Assembly (NCBI RefSeq): GCF_011326755.1
Contig: NZ_JAAOIE010000001.1
Location: 832,344 to 896,343, forward strand
Source: Cochlodiniinecator piscidefendens
GTDB lineage: Bacteria; Pseudomonadota; Alphaproteobacteria; Rhodobacterales; Rhodobacteraceae
DNA: 64,000 nucleotides
Direction of reading: 5' to 3'
Part shown: in pieces, positions 57,095 through 64,000 of the stretch
Layout of the letters: each line of letters opens with the position of its first letter
Numbering within the stretch: position 1 is the stretch's first letter
Notes under the pieces: model-generated
The model's database searches: none
The model's input: the letters and a program-made list of their open reading frames with translations, nothing else
Told to the model about the DNA's origin: nothing
Program-made: the position numbers and the translations under genes

Positions 57095-57122
57095 TTGTGC
57101 AATCGCAGCAACTCCCTATTTT
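57095..57122 (+). promoter_or_regulatory. Tentative promoter of the DUF1127-CcsR locus
   Basis: TTGTGC (57095-57100), 16 bases and TATTTT (57117-57122) lie about 55 bases before the DUF1127 start. In Rhodobacter sphaeroides the equivalent locus is driven by RpoH-type sigma factors; whether this element fits them cannot be judged by eye. A TATGCA/TGCATA inverted repeat lies upstream at 57057-57073. Confidence 0.25.
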
Positions 57123-57177
57123 CATCCTTGTTAGCGCAATACGGCGTTCACCGAATGAAGATGAGAAAGACGAACCA

Positions 57178-57393
57178 ATGGCAACTGTATCAACAACCCG
57201 CTCCTTTGACGCTGGCATTTTTGACCGCGCAACCACTGCATTTACTTCCGCAACTGAGCGTTTCGCGCAGTATCGGACATTCCGTAAAACAGTGCGTGAA
57301 CTTTCTGAGTTGAGCGGCCGTGAACTTGCTGATCTGGGTATTGCACGTAGCGCAATTCACTCAGTCGCATACGAAGCCACCTACGGCGCATAA
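57178..57393 (+). CDS. DUF1127 (CcaF1-like) small protein
   Basis: A 71-residue basic protein. The C-terminal half is the DUF1127 motif: R-T-V-R-E-L-S-E-L-S-G-R-E-L-A-D-L-G-I-A-R-S-A-I. Small DUF1127 proteins of this kind bind RNA; CcaF1 of Rhodobacter sphaeroides, also 71 residues, is encoded just before the CcsR sRNAs and affects RNA maturation. The same arrangement is present here, since the hairpin array begins within ten bases of the stop. I chose ATG 57178 as it fits the family length; the ribosome-binding site is weak. Confidence 0.9.
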   Translation: MATVSTTRSFDAGIFDRATTAFTSATERFAQYRTFRKTVRELSELSGRELADLGIARSAIHSVAYEATYGA

Positions 57394-57399
57394 GAATTT

Positions 57400-57466
57400 T
57401 TCACTGCGCTTTCCTCCCTTAGCGCACTGAAAAGCGGTCGCATCGCTCCTCCCTGATGCAACCGCG
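57400..57466 (+). ncRNA. CcsR-like double-hairpin unit A
   Basis: Two hairpins. The first pairs TGCGCT with AGCGCA (with an outer TCA/TGA beyond a C-C mismatch) around a TTCCTCCCT-containing loop. The second pairs GCGGT-C-GCATC (57434-57444) with GATGC-A-ACCGC (57455-57465) around CTCCTCCCT (57446-57454). Motif-to-motif distance is 35 bases. The loops resemble the anti-Shine-Dalgarno end of 16S rRNA. Confidence 0.75.
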
Positions 57467-57489
57467 TGACTAGGGCTTTGCCCACCAAC

Positions 57490-57565
57490 ATTGCACCGGA
57501 TCTTCTCCTCCCTTGAAACGGTGCATCAAGCGATAGCGCGCTCCTCCCTTAGCGTTGTCGCTTCT
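57490..57565 (+). ncRNA. CcsR-like double-hairpin unit B
   Basis: TGCACCG (57492-57498) pairs with CGGTGCA (57519-57525) and shows CTCCTCCCT at 57505-57513. The second hairpin pairs AAGCGATAGCG with CGTTGTCGCTT (G-T wobbles allowed) and shows the motif at 57541-57549. The two motifs are 36 bases apart. A motif-free GGGC-TTT-GCCC hairpin (57473-57483) separates units A and B. Confidence 0.75.
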
Positions 57566-57587
57566 CTTTCTGGACTTCGGTCCGACG

Positions 57588-57666
57588 ATGTTTGTCTCTT
57601 TTCTCCTCCCTTAGGAGATGAACATTGAAAGCGCATCTTTTTCTCCTCCCTGATTGGAGATGCGCA
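57588..57666 (+). ncRNA. CcsR-like double-hairpin unit C
   Basis: GTTTGTCTCTT (57590-57600) pairs over 11 bp, including wobbles, with AGGAGATGAAC (57613-57623), with CTCCTCCCT at 57603-57611 in the loop. The second hairpin pairs GCGCATCT (57631-57638) with AGATGCGC (57658-57665), motif at 57643-57651. The motifs are 40 bases apart. A motif-free UUCG-tetraloop hairpin (57571-57584) separates units B and C. Confidence 0.75.
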
Positions 57667-57675
57667 GCAAAAGAA

Positions 57676-57712
57676 CGGCGACTCCCCTCCTCCCTGGGGT
57701 CGCCGTTTTTTT
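57676..57712 (+). terminator. Terminator hairpin of the CcsR-like array, also carrying the loop motif
   Basis: CGGCGAC (57676-57682) pairs with GTCGCCG (57699-57705), extended by CCC/GGG, and a run of seven T follows. The loop again contains CTCCTCCCT (57687-57695). It is thus both the seventh motif hairpin and the end of the transcript, five bases before the stop of the convergent AsnC gene. Confidence 0.9.
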
Positions 57713-57716
57713 ATGT

Positions 57717-58160
57717 TTAAGCGCGCTCATCCTTAGGGGATCCCATAACAACAAGCGATGTGATCGAATTCACCTGCGGTAATGTCCCCAGAAGATCTGT
57801 ATGAAAAAACTTGTATGATTGCAGATCAGCGGCTTCGACACGAAGTAAGTATTCATGCTGCCCTGCGATGTTATGACATTCACGCACCTCTGGCGACAAA
57901 GAGATAGAGCGCTCAAACGCTTCTTGCGATGCTTTGGAATGATCCGAAAGCCCCACCATCACATAAGCGGTAAAACGATCCCCAAGCTTTTCACGATCTA
58001 AAACCGCTCGATACCCTTTGATGATACCTTTTGATTCGAGATCTTGCACACGGCGCAAGCAAGCCGAAGGCGACAACGACACGCGTTCGGCCAATTCAAG
58101 GTTACTGATCCGCCCATCCTTTGACAGTTCGCGCAATATCTGTTCTGTTTTTTGATCCAT
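57717..58160 (-). CDS. Lrp/AsnC-family transcriptional regulator
   Basis: A 147-residue feast/famine regulator. The N-terminal helix-turn-helix reads I-L-R-E-L-S-K-D-G-R-I-S-N-L-E-L-A-E-R-V-S-L-S-P-S-A-C-L-R-R-V. The C-terminal RAM (ligand-binding) domain has V-R-E-C-H-N-I-A-G-Q-H-E-Y-L-L-R-V. I chose ATG 58160; the longer frame would add 13 residues with no ribosome-binding site. It is divergent from a LysE-type exporter, a pairing typical of amino-acid export control. An inverted repeat lies between them. Confidence 0.93.
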   Translation of the reverse strand: MDQKTEQILRELSKDGRISNLELAERVSLSPSACLRRVQDLESKGIIKGYRAVLDREKLGDRFTAYVMVGLSDHSKASQEAFERSISLSPEVRECHNIAGQHEYLLRVEAADLQSYKFFHTDLLGTLPQVNSITSLVVMGSPKDERA

Positions 58161-58211
58161 CTTCACACTTAAATGCGAAATATGATCAAAAACAAGCAAT
58201 ATAGGAGATTA

Positions 58212-58239
58212 ATTGCGGTAACATCGCGCAATAATTGCG
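58212..58239. promoter_or_regulatory. Possible operator between the AsnC-type and LysE-type genes
   Basis: ATTGCG occurs at 58212-58217 and 58234-58239, with its complement CGCAAT between them at 58227-58232. The last two form a 13-base palindrome with a one-base centre. The position, just before the exporter start, suits binding by the divergent Lrp/AsnC regulator. Confidence 0.5.
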
Positions 58240-58252
58240 TGAAACAGGAAAT

Positions 58253-58867
58253 ATGGCAATGACATTAGAAATATTACTCGCCCTCACGACTTTCGCGTTC
58301 GTAAGCTCAATCACCCCCGGCCCAAACAACCTCATGCTGATGACATCGGGAGTGAACTTTGGAATTTTGCGAACTATTCCACACATGCTGGGCGTCGCGC
58401 TTGGATTTATGCTAATGGTATTTCTAGTTGGCATAGGGTTGGTGCAGCTTTTTGACACTTATCCGATTAGCTACACCATTCTCAAAATTGTGAGCATTGC
58501 CTATTTATTGTACCTCGCATGGAAAATTGCGATGACGCGCAAGGTTTCAAAACTGGAAGGCGAAGAACAAGGCACGCCCATGACATTCATGCAGGCCGCG
58601 CTATTTCAGTGGGTGAATCCGAAAGCATGGACAATGGCCCTAACCGCGATCACAGTTTACGCACCCCAACCATCGACGACCATCGGCGTCACGATTGTTG
58701 CGGTTATCTTTGGCCTTGTGAACCTTCCAAGCGTCAGCGTTTGGGCTTATCTAGGTCAGGAAATGTCGCGCTTTTTAGGCACACCCACACGTGTTCGGGC
58801 GTTCAACATTTCTGCAGCATTGCTATTGGTTGCTTCGCTTTATCCATTGCTTACCCCAGCAACCTAA
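58253..58867 (+). CDS. LysE/RhtB-family amino-acid exporter
   Basis: A 204-residue membrane protein with about six helices. The family signature F-V-S-S-I-T-P-G-P-N-N-L-M-L-M-T-S-G is at the start, and F-Q-W-V-N-P-K-A-W matches the second conserved block. It probably exports an amino acid or related metabolite. Starts at 58253 and 58259 are both in frame; AGGAAAT lies just upstream, and spacing slightly favours the second. The end overlaps the uvrD gene by four bases. Confidence 0.92.
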   Translation: MAMTLEILLALTTFAFVSSITPGPNNLMLMTSGVNFGILRTIPHMLGVALGFMLMVFLVGIGLVQLFDTYPISYTILKIVSIAYLLYLAWKIAMTRKVSKLEGEEQGTPMTFMQAALFQWVNPKAWTMALTAITVYAPQPSTTIGVTIVAVIFGLVNLPSVSVWAYLGQEMSRFLGTPTRVRAFNISAALLLVASLYPLLTPAT

Positions 58868-61296
58868 AACGGCACGTCATCCGCACGGGTGGCGGCAATC
58901 ACAAATGCAGCTTTGGCTTTTTTCGCGCCGGCCTTGTCGAATTCAATATCCAAAGTGTCTGCTTCGATTCCCATAATCGTGCCATAGCCAAATTTATCAT
59001 GGAACACACGATCACCTTGCTTAAAACTGGAAACTACCTTGGCATCAATAACCATATTGCGCGCTGCACTTGGGCCGGCACTGGGGCGCGCAGCATTTCT
59101 AGCCTGCATCCGTTTCCACCCCGGAGAGTTATAGGCGTCAGCCCGCTGCGCACGCTCTTCCATTTGTGCTGTTGGCCGCGCGGCACCATATCCACCGCCA
59201 TGCACACCGGACGGCGTTAGAATTTCCACGTGGTCCTCAGGCAGTTCATCAATGAATCGCGATGGCATCTGTGTTTGCCATTGCCCATAAACCAACCGAT
59301 TTTCCGCAAATGAAATCGTACAAAGGCTTTCGGCCCGTGTGATCCCAACATAGGCGAGGCGGCGTTCTTCCTCCAAACCCTTAAGCCCACTTTCATCCAT
59401 AGAACGTTGAGACGGAAACAGACCATCTTCCCAACCGGGTAAAAACACGACCGGAAACTCCAAACCTTTGGCCCCGTGCAACGTCATGATCGTGACTTTT
59501 TCTTCGTGTTCGTGGCTATCATTTTCCATGATCAACGCGATATGTTCTAAAAATCCCTGAAGATTTTCAAATTGCTCAAGCGCTTTGACCAGTTCTTTGA
59601 GGTTTTCCAACCTACCCGGCGCATCAACTTCTTTGGATTTCTGCCACATATCCGTATAGCCGGATTCGTCGAGAATGATCTCAGCAAGCTCAATGTGGCT
59701 CAGCGCAGTTTCTGTCTCAAGCGGTTGTGTTTCATCGTCAAACAGAGATGTGTCGTCAGTCACTAAAACAGGGGATAGATGTGCGCGCCAACGGTCAAAG
59801 CTGGCCACGAGCTTCGCAAGCTCAATTTTGGCCTTGCCTTTTAGGTCACCAGATTGCGTTAAAACGCGCGCGGCCTCTATCAGAGGCAAGCCTCTTTCGC
59901 GCGCGGTTACTTGAATCGTCTGCAACGCCTTATCGCCGACACCACGCTTTGGCGTATTCACAATACGTTCAAACGCAAGGTCATCCTCGGGCGAAGTTAC
60001 GACCCGGAAATACGCCAGCGCATCCCGAATCTCTAAACGTTCATAAAATCGCGGCCCGCCAATCACGCGGTACGGCAAACCAATCGTCAGAAAACGATCC
60101 TCAAACGCGCGCATCTGATGGGACGCCCGCACGAGTATCGCCATATCCTCTAAACTAACCGGGGCGTTTCCACGTGTCCCCCGTTGCTGCGCCTCGATGT
60201 CGTCCCCAATCCAGAAGGCTTCTTTTTCGCCATCCCAATGACTGATCAGACGAACAAGATCCCCCTCTTCGCGATCCGTCCAAAGTGTTTTACCAAGACG
60301 TCCTTCGTTACCCGCAATCACCGAAGACGCCGCAGCAAGGATATGTGGGGTGGAACGATAATTTTGCTCCAGCTTCACAACCTTTGCACCGGGGAAGTCT
60401 TTTTCAAACTTCAGAATATTTCCGACCTCAGCCCCACGCCATCCGTAGATGGACTGGTCATCATCGCCTACACAGCAGATATTCTTATGCCCACCTGCAA
60501 GCAATCGCAGCCACATGTATTGCGCAACGTTGGTATCCTGATATTCGTCCACCAAAATATACTGGAACCAGCGTTGATATTGGTTCAGCAGGTCATCGTA
60601 CTTCTGGAAAATCGTCACAACATGCAGGAGCAGATCACCAAAATCGCAGGCGTTCAGGCTTTTTAATCGCTCCTGATACTGTTTGTACAATCCCGGCCCG
60701 TGGCCGTTGAATGCACTCCCCTCCGACGAGGGCAGAGTTTCGGGTGTAAAGGCACGGTTTTTCCAACTGTCGATAATGTTGGCCAGCGTACGCGGCGGCC
60801 AGCGTTTTTCGTCCACACCAGCAGCGCGGATCAGTTGTTTTAACAAGCGTACCTGATCGTCCGTGTCTAAAATCGTGAAATTGGTTTTAAGACCAACCAA
60901 TTCCGCGTGGCGGCGCAGCAGCTTGACACAAATCGCATGGAAGGTCCCTAACCATGGCATCCCATCAATGGGTTGATCCATCATGGATGCGACGCGTTCT
61001 TTCATCTCGCGGGCTGCTTTATTGGTAAACGTCACCGCCAAGATTTCATTTGGCCGCGCGCGCCCTGTGCGGATCAAATGTGTAATCCGACTGGTCAAAG
61101 CTTTGGTTTTACCCGTACCTGCCCCTGCCAACATCAGCACAGGACCATCTAGAGTTTCGACTGCCTCGCGTTGGGCCGGGTTAAGCCCATCCAAATAAGG
61201 AGCGGCTTGCCCCGCAGTGGTTATACCACGGGCACGTTGAGACAACGAGGGTTTAGCTGCCGCATCGGAGGCGTCGAATTCATCATAACTGCTCAT
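58864..61296 (-). CDS. uvrD: UvrD/PcrA-type superfamily 1 DNA helicase
   Basis: An 810-residue 3'-5' helicase for nucleotide excision and mismatch repair and for clearing RecA or stalled polymerase. Motifs in order are L-N-P-A-Q-R-E-A-V, Walker A A-G-A-G-T-G-K-T, T-F-T-N-K-A-A-R-E-M, D-E-Y-Q-D-T-N, G-D-D-D-Q-S-I-Y-G-W-R-G, Q-N-Y-R-S-T, T-M-H-G-A-K-G-L-E-F and V-G-I-T-R-A. The C-terminal Tudor-like G-D-R-V-F-H-D-K-F-G-Y-G-T is also present. A perfect alphaproteobacterial LexA box lies 42 bases before the start, so SOS induction is likely. Confidence 0.96.
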   Translation of the reverse strand: MSSYDEFDASDAAAKPSLSQRARGITTAGQAAPYLDGLNPAQREAVETLDGPVLMLAGAGTGKTKALTSRITHLIRTGRARPNEILAVTFTNKAAREMKERVASMMDQPIDGMPWLGTFHAICVKLLRRHAELVGLKTNFTILDTDDQVRLLKQLIRAAGVDEKRWPPRTLANIIDSWKNRAFTPETLPSSEGSAFNGHGPGLYKQYQERLKSLNACDFGDLLLHVVTIFQKYDDLLNQYQRWFQYILVDEYQDTNVAQYMWLRLLAGGHKNICCVGDDDQSIYGWRGAEVGNILKFEKDFPGAKVVKLEQNYRSTPHILAAASSVIAGNEGRLGKTLWTDREEGDLVRLISHWDGEKEAFWIGDDIEAQQRGTRGNAPVSLEDMAILVRASHQMRAFEDRFLTIGLPYRVIGGPRFYERLEIRDALAYFRVVTSPEDDLAFERIVNTPKRGVGDKALQTIQVTARERGLPLIEAARVLTQSGDLKGKAKIELAKLVASFDRWRAHLSPVLVTDDTSLFDDETQPLETETALSHIELAEIILDESGYTDMWQKSKEVDAPGRLENLKELVKALEQFENLQGFLEHIALIMENDSHEHEEKVTIMTLHGAKGLEFPVVFLPGWEDGLFPSQRSMDESGLKGLEEERRLAYVGITRAESLCTISFAENRLVYGQWQTQMPSRFIDELPEDHVEILTPSGVHGGGYGAARPTAQMEERAQRADAYNSPGWKRMQARNAARPSAGPSAARNMVIDAKVVSSFKQGDRVFHDKFGYGTIMGIEADTLDIEFDKAGAKKAKAAFVIAATRADDVPF

Positions 61297-61610
61297 GCGA
61301 GTCAGCTTAGCGAAAAAACCGCCTGAGTTAAAGAAACGTTCTCAAATTGTTCTTATGATTTTTTCAATTGAATTTCATTGAAATCACATCGTTTTTCTCA
61401 GTTAGCGCAACCAATTCCACGATAAGTAACAGAATTATAAAGGTGCTTCGCGCTCGGCTGTGAATTTGTCGTTTTTCGCTCGCGACAGATTAATATGAAA
61501 CCTTACACAATGCTTGCAAGGATAGCTAAGTCCTGCTTATGCTGCGCCGCAGCAATACCTGCGACATCTGGTCCACATTTTGCACCCGCAAAAGAATAGG
61601 AGAGCCACCT
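61297..61610. other. Divergent intergenic region between uvrD and pyc
   Basis: No gene is seen. The 314 bases hold the LexA box at 61338-61352, a TTTCAAT/ATTGAAA inverted repeat (about 61369-61391) and a small perfect palindrome GCTGCGCCGCAGC (61541-61553) near the likely start of the pyc transcript. Promoters for both genes must lie here; I could not fix them with confidence. Confidence 0.6.
61338..61352 (-). promoter_or_regulatory. LexA (SOS) box of uvrD
   Basis: GTTC (61338-61341), seven bases, GTTC (61349-61352) exactly matches the direct-repeat LexA site of alphaproteobacteria. It lies 42 bases upstream of the uvrD ATG, within promoter range. Confidence 0.7.
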
Positions 61611-64000
61611 GTGCCCGAGTTTAAAAAAATCCTAATCGCCAACAGAGGCGAAATTGCCATTCGCGTTATGCGCGCTGCCAATGAAATGGGAAAACAAACC
61701 GTAGCGGTTTTTGCTGAGGAAGATAAACTCAGCCTACATCGCTTTAAGGCAGATGAAGCCTACCGCATCGGTGAAGGCATGGGTCCTGTTGCGGCTTACC
61801 TTAGCATCGAAGAAATCATTCGTGTTGCAAAGATGTCCGGCGCGGATGCGATCCACCCTGGATATGGTCTCTTATCTGAAAACCCCGATTTTGTTGACGC
61901 TTGTGATGCTGCTGGCATTACCTTCGTCGGCCCAAAAGCGGCGACAATGCGCGCACTTGGTGATAAAGCTTCTGCGCGCAAAGTCGCGGTTGAAGCAGGT
62001 GTTCCCGTCATCCCAGCCACCGAAGTTCTCGGCACAGACATGGCTGCGATCCGTGAGGAAGCAGCCGAAGTTGGTTATCCTTTGATGTTAAAAGCGTCAT
62101 GGGGCGGCGGCGGTCGCGGTATGCGTCCGATCATGGGCCCGGATGAAGTCGAAGAAAAAGTTCTCGAAGGACGTCGCGAAGCCGAAGCCGCTTTTGGCAA
62201 TGGCGAAGGCTATCTTGAAAAGATGATTCTACGTGCCCGTCACGTCGAAGTTCAAATTCTTGGCGATACGCACGGCGGAATGTACCATCTGTTTGAACGC
62301 GACTGTTCTGTTCAGCGCCGTAATCAAAAAGTGGTTGAACGCGCCCCCGCCCCGTATTTGTCAGAAGAGCAGCGCGCAGAAATCTGTGAACTTGGCTACA
62401 AAATCTGTAAACACGTAAACTACGAATGCGCCGGCACTGTTGAATTCCTAATGGATATGGACAGCGGCAAATTCTACTTCATCGAGGTGAACCCACGCGT
62501 TCAGGTGGAACACACTGTTACCGAAGAAGTGACGGGCATCGACATTGTTCAGGCTCAAATCCGGATTGCCGAAGGTAAAACAATCGCGGAAGCAACAGGC
62601 AAAGCATCGCAAGATGAAGTGCGCCTAAATGGTCATGCGCTTCAGACCCGCATCACCACCGAAGATCCATTGAACAACTTCATCCCGGATTATGGCCGTA
62701 TTACAGCCTATCGTTCTGCGACGGGTATGGGCATTCGTTTGGACGGCGGCACAGCTTACTCTGGCGGCGTCATCACGCGCTACTACGATTCTCTACTAAC
62801 AAAAATCACAGCAAGCGCCCAAACACCTGAGGCAGCAATCGCCCGGATGGACCGCGCATTGCGTGAATTCCGTATTCGCGGCGTTTCAACGAACATTGCG
62901 TTTGTTGAAAACCTGCTGAAACACCCGACCTTCCTCGATAACACTTACACGACTAAGTTTATTGACACGACGCCAGAGCTGTTCCAGTTCAAAAAGCGTC
63001 GGGATCGAGCGACCAAAATTCTGACCTACATCGCGGATATTTCTGTCAACGGTCACCCCGAAACCGAGGGCCGTGTAAAACCTGCGGCAGACCTGAAGAC
63101 ACCTAAAGCCCCACGCGTTCTAGGCGAACAAACCTCTGGCACACGCAATTTGCTTGAGGAAAAAGGCCCGCAAGCTGTTGCCGACTGGATGGCGGCGCAA
63201 AAGCAGCTTCTGCTCACCGATACAACCATGCGTGACGGTCACCAATCGCTGCTCGCAACGCGTATGCGCTCGATCGACATGATCAAAGCAGCACCAGCCT
63301 ATTCTGCAAACCTGCCGCAACTGTTTTCTGTAGAATGCTGGGGCGGCGCGACATTTGATGTTGCTTACCGTTTCTTGCAGGAATGCCCGTGGCAGCGTCT
63401 TCGTGATCTGCGCAAATCCATGCCAAACCTCATGACGCAAATGTTGTTGCGCGCTTCAAACGGTGTTGGCTACACAAATTATCCTGACAACGTGGTGCAG
63501 GAATTTGTCGGCCAAGCCGCGAGCAGCGGCGTGGATGTTTTCCGTGTCTTTGACAGCCTCAACTGGGTTGAAAATATGCGCGTTGCAATGGATGCCGTTG
63601 TTGAAGCCAACAAGGTTTGCGAAGGCACAGTTTGTTATACGGGTGACATCCTAAACCCAGATCGCGCGAAATACGATCTTCAGTATTACGTCAACATGGG
63701 TAAAGACCTAAAAGCAGCAGGTGCGCATGTACTCGGCCTGAAGGATATGGCCGGCCTTCTAAAACCGGCAGCCGCCCGTGTATTGGTCAAAGCACTTAAG
63801 GAAGAGGTTGGTCTACCAATTCACTTCCACACGCATGACACATCCGGCATTGCCGCCGCGACCATCCTTGCAGCCGCGGATGCAGGTGTTGACGCGGTTG
63901 ATGCGGCTATGGATGCGTTCTCGGGCGGCACTTCACAGCCATGTCTGGGCTCTATCGTTGAAGCACTGGCGCACACAGATCGTGATACCGGCCTTGATAT
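61611..64000 (+). CDS. pyc: Pyruvate carboxylase, 3' end beyond the window
   Basis: Biotin enzyme that makes oxaloacetate from pyruvate and bicarbonate. I translated it from GTG 61611 (V/M-P-E-F-K-K-I-L-I-A-N-R-G-E-I-A), with GGAGAG seven bases upstream; about 796 codons lie in the window of roughly 1150 expected. The biotin carboxylase domain has the ATP loop G-G-G-G-R-G-M-R and E-V-N-P-R-V-Q-V-E-H. From about residue 530 the carboxyltransferase domain has D-T-T-M-R-D-G-H-Q-S-L-L-A-T-R-M-R and H-F-H-T-H-D-T-S-G. The last visible text, T-D-R-D-T-G-L-D, is also typical. The biotin domain is cut off by the window edge. Confidence 0.97.
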   Translation, partial: MPEFKKILIANRGEIAIRVMRAANEMGKQTVAVFAEEDKLSLHRFKADEAYRIGEGMGPVAAYLSIEEIIRVAKMSGADAIHPGYGLLSENPDFVDACDAAGITFVGPKAATMRALGDKASARKVAVEAGVPVIPATEVLGTDMAAIREEAAEVGYPLMLKASWGGGGRGMRPIMGPDEVEEKVLEGRREAEAAFGNGEGYLEKMILRARHVEVQILGDTHGGMYHLFERDCSVQRRNQKVVERAPAPYLSEEQRAEICELGYKICKHVNYECAGTVEFLMDMDSGKFYFIEVNPRVQVEHTVTEEVTGIDIVQAQIRIAEGKTIAEATGKASQDEVRLNGHALQTRITTEDPLNNFIPDYGRITAYRSATGMGIRLDGGTAYSGGVITRYYDSLLTKITASAQTPEAAIARMDRALREFRIRGVSTNIAFVENLLKHPTFLDNTYTTKFIDTTPELFQFKKRRDRATKILTYIADISVNGHPETEGRVKPAADLKTPKAPRVLGEQTSGTRNLLEEKGPQAVADWMAAQKQLLLTDTTMRDGHQSLLATRMRSIDMIKAAPAYSANLPQLFSVECWGGATFDVAYRFLQECPWQRLRDLRKSMPNLMTQMLLRASNGVGYTNYPDNVVQEFVGQAASSGVDVFRVFDSLNWVENMRVAMDAVVEANKVCEGTVCYTGDILNPDRAKYDLQYYVNMGKDLKAAGAHVLGLKDMAGLLKPAAARVLVKALKEEVGLPIHFHTHDTSGIAAATILAAADAGVDAVDAAMDAFSGGTSQPCLGSIVEALAHTDRDTGLD

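Noticed and set aside
57400-57712. CRISPR-like array of short repeats
   Set aside because: The repeated unit is only nine bases, lies in hairpin loops, and the intervening sequences form pairing stems of differing length; this is an RNA array, not CRISPR.

Overview
The window looks like a chromosomal segment of an alphaproteobacterium of the family Rhodobacteraceae (roseobacter-type). The supporting signs are the gene order of its division and cell-wall (dcw) cluster, DUF2484 proteins inside that cluster, an aerobic cobaltochelatase pair cobS-cobT, an alphaproteobacterial LexA box (GTTC-N7-GTTC), and two RNA loci known from Rhodobacter: an UpsM-like leader RNA before mraZ and a CcsR-type array after a DUF1127 gene. 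There are no insertion sequences, prophage, CRISPR arrays, rRNA or tRNA genes that I can support.

Region 1 (1-11.8 kb) is metabolic. It holds a truncated DUF3422 gene, the proton-translocating transhydrogenase pntAB with a terminator-like hairpin in its leader, a small isoprenylcysteine methyltransferase-like membrane protein, a tryptophan/kynurenine operon (kynU, a GNAT gene, kynA, all overlapping), a D-lyxose isomerase-like cupin with a class I glutamine amidotransferase, and glcG-like plus glcB (malate synthase G).

Region 2 (12-30 kb) is mixed housekeeping: pepN, two unknown membrane proteins, an IalB-like periplasmic protein, an arsR-VOC pair with a clear palindromic operator, an AT-rich stretch with a probable decayed gene, a lytic-transglycosylase-like lipoprotein, gatB, DUF4177, bolA, a J-domain protein, msrB, cobS-cobT, an aminopeptidase P, DUF427 and a CLC chloride channel.

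Region 3 (30-55.5 kb, almost all minus strand) is the envelope and division block. Read in the direction of transcription it runs: UpsM-like RNA, mraZ, rsmH, ftsL, ftsI, murE, murF, mraY, murD, a DUF4377-like lipoprotein, ftsW, murG, murC, two DUF2484 genes, murB, ddl, ftsQ, ftsA, ftsZ, lpxC, bamD, recN. Many neighbours overlap by 1-13 bases, which suggests translational coupling. Two plus-strand genes (a DOPA-dioxygenase-like protein and a BaiN/HI0933-like flavoprotein) interrupt it. MurE carries the DNPR motif of meso-diaminopimelate ligases, so the peptidoglycan should be of the mDAP type. lpxC and bamD tie the cluster to outer-membrane assembly.

Region 4 (55.5-64 kb) holds the Mrp/ApbC ATPase, a DUF1127 (CcaF1-like) gene followed by seven hairpins that nearly all display CTCCTCCCT in the loop, a divergent AsnC-type regulator and LysE-type exporter, a UvrD/PcrA helicase with a perfect LexA box, and the 5' two thirds of pyruvate carboxylase.

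The most notable signals are the CcsR-type array (57.40-57.71 kb), the UpsM-like leader (55.26-55.48 kb), the possible attenuator before pntA, the ArsR operator with an apparently leaderless promoter, and the LexA box at uvrD. The first two match systems described in Rhodobacter sphaeroides, so I claim homologous architecture rather than a new class; the loop number and spacing here are worth recording.
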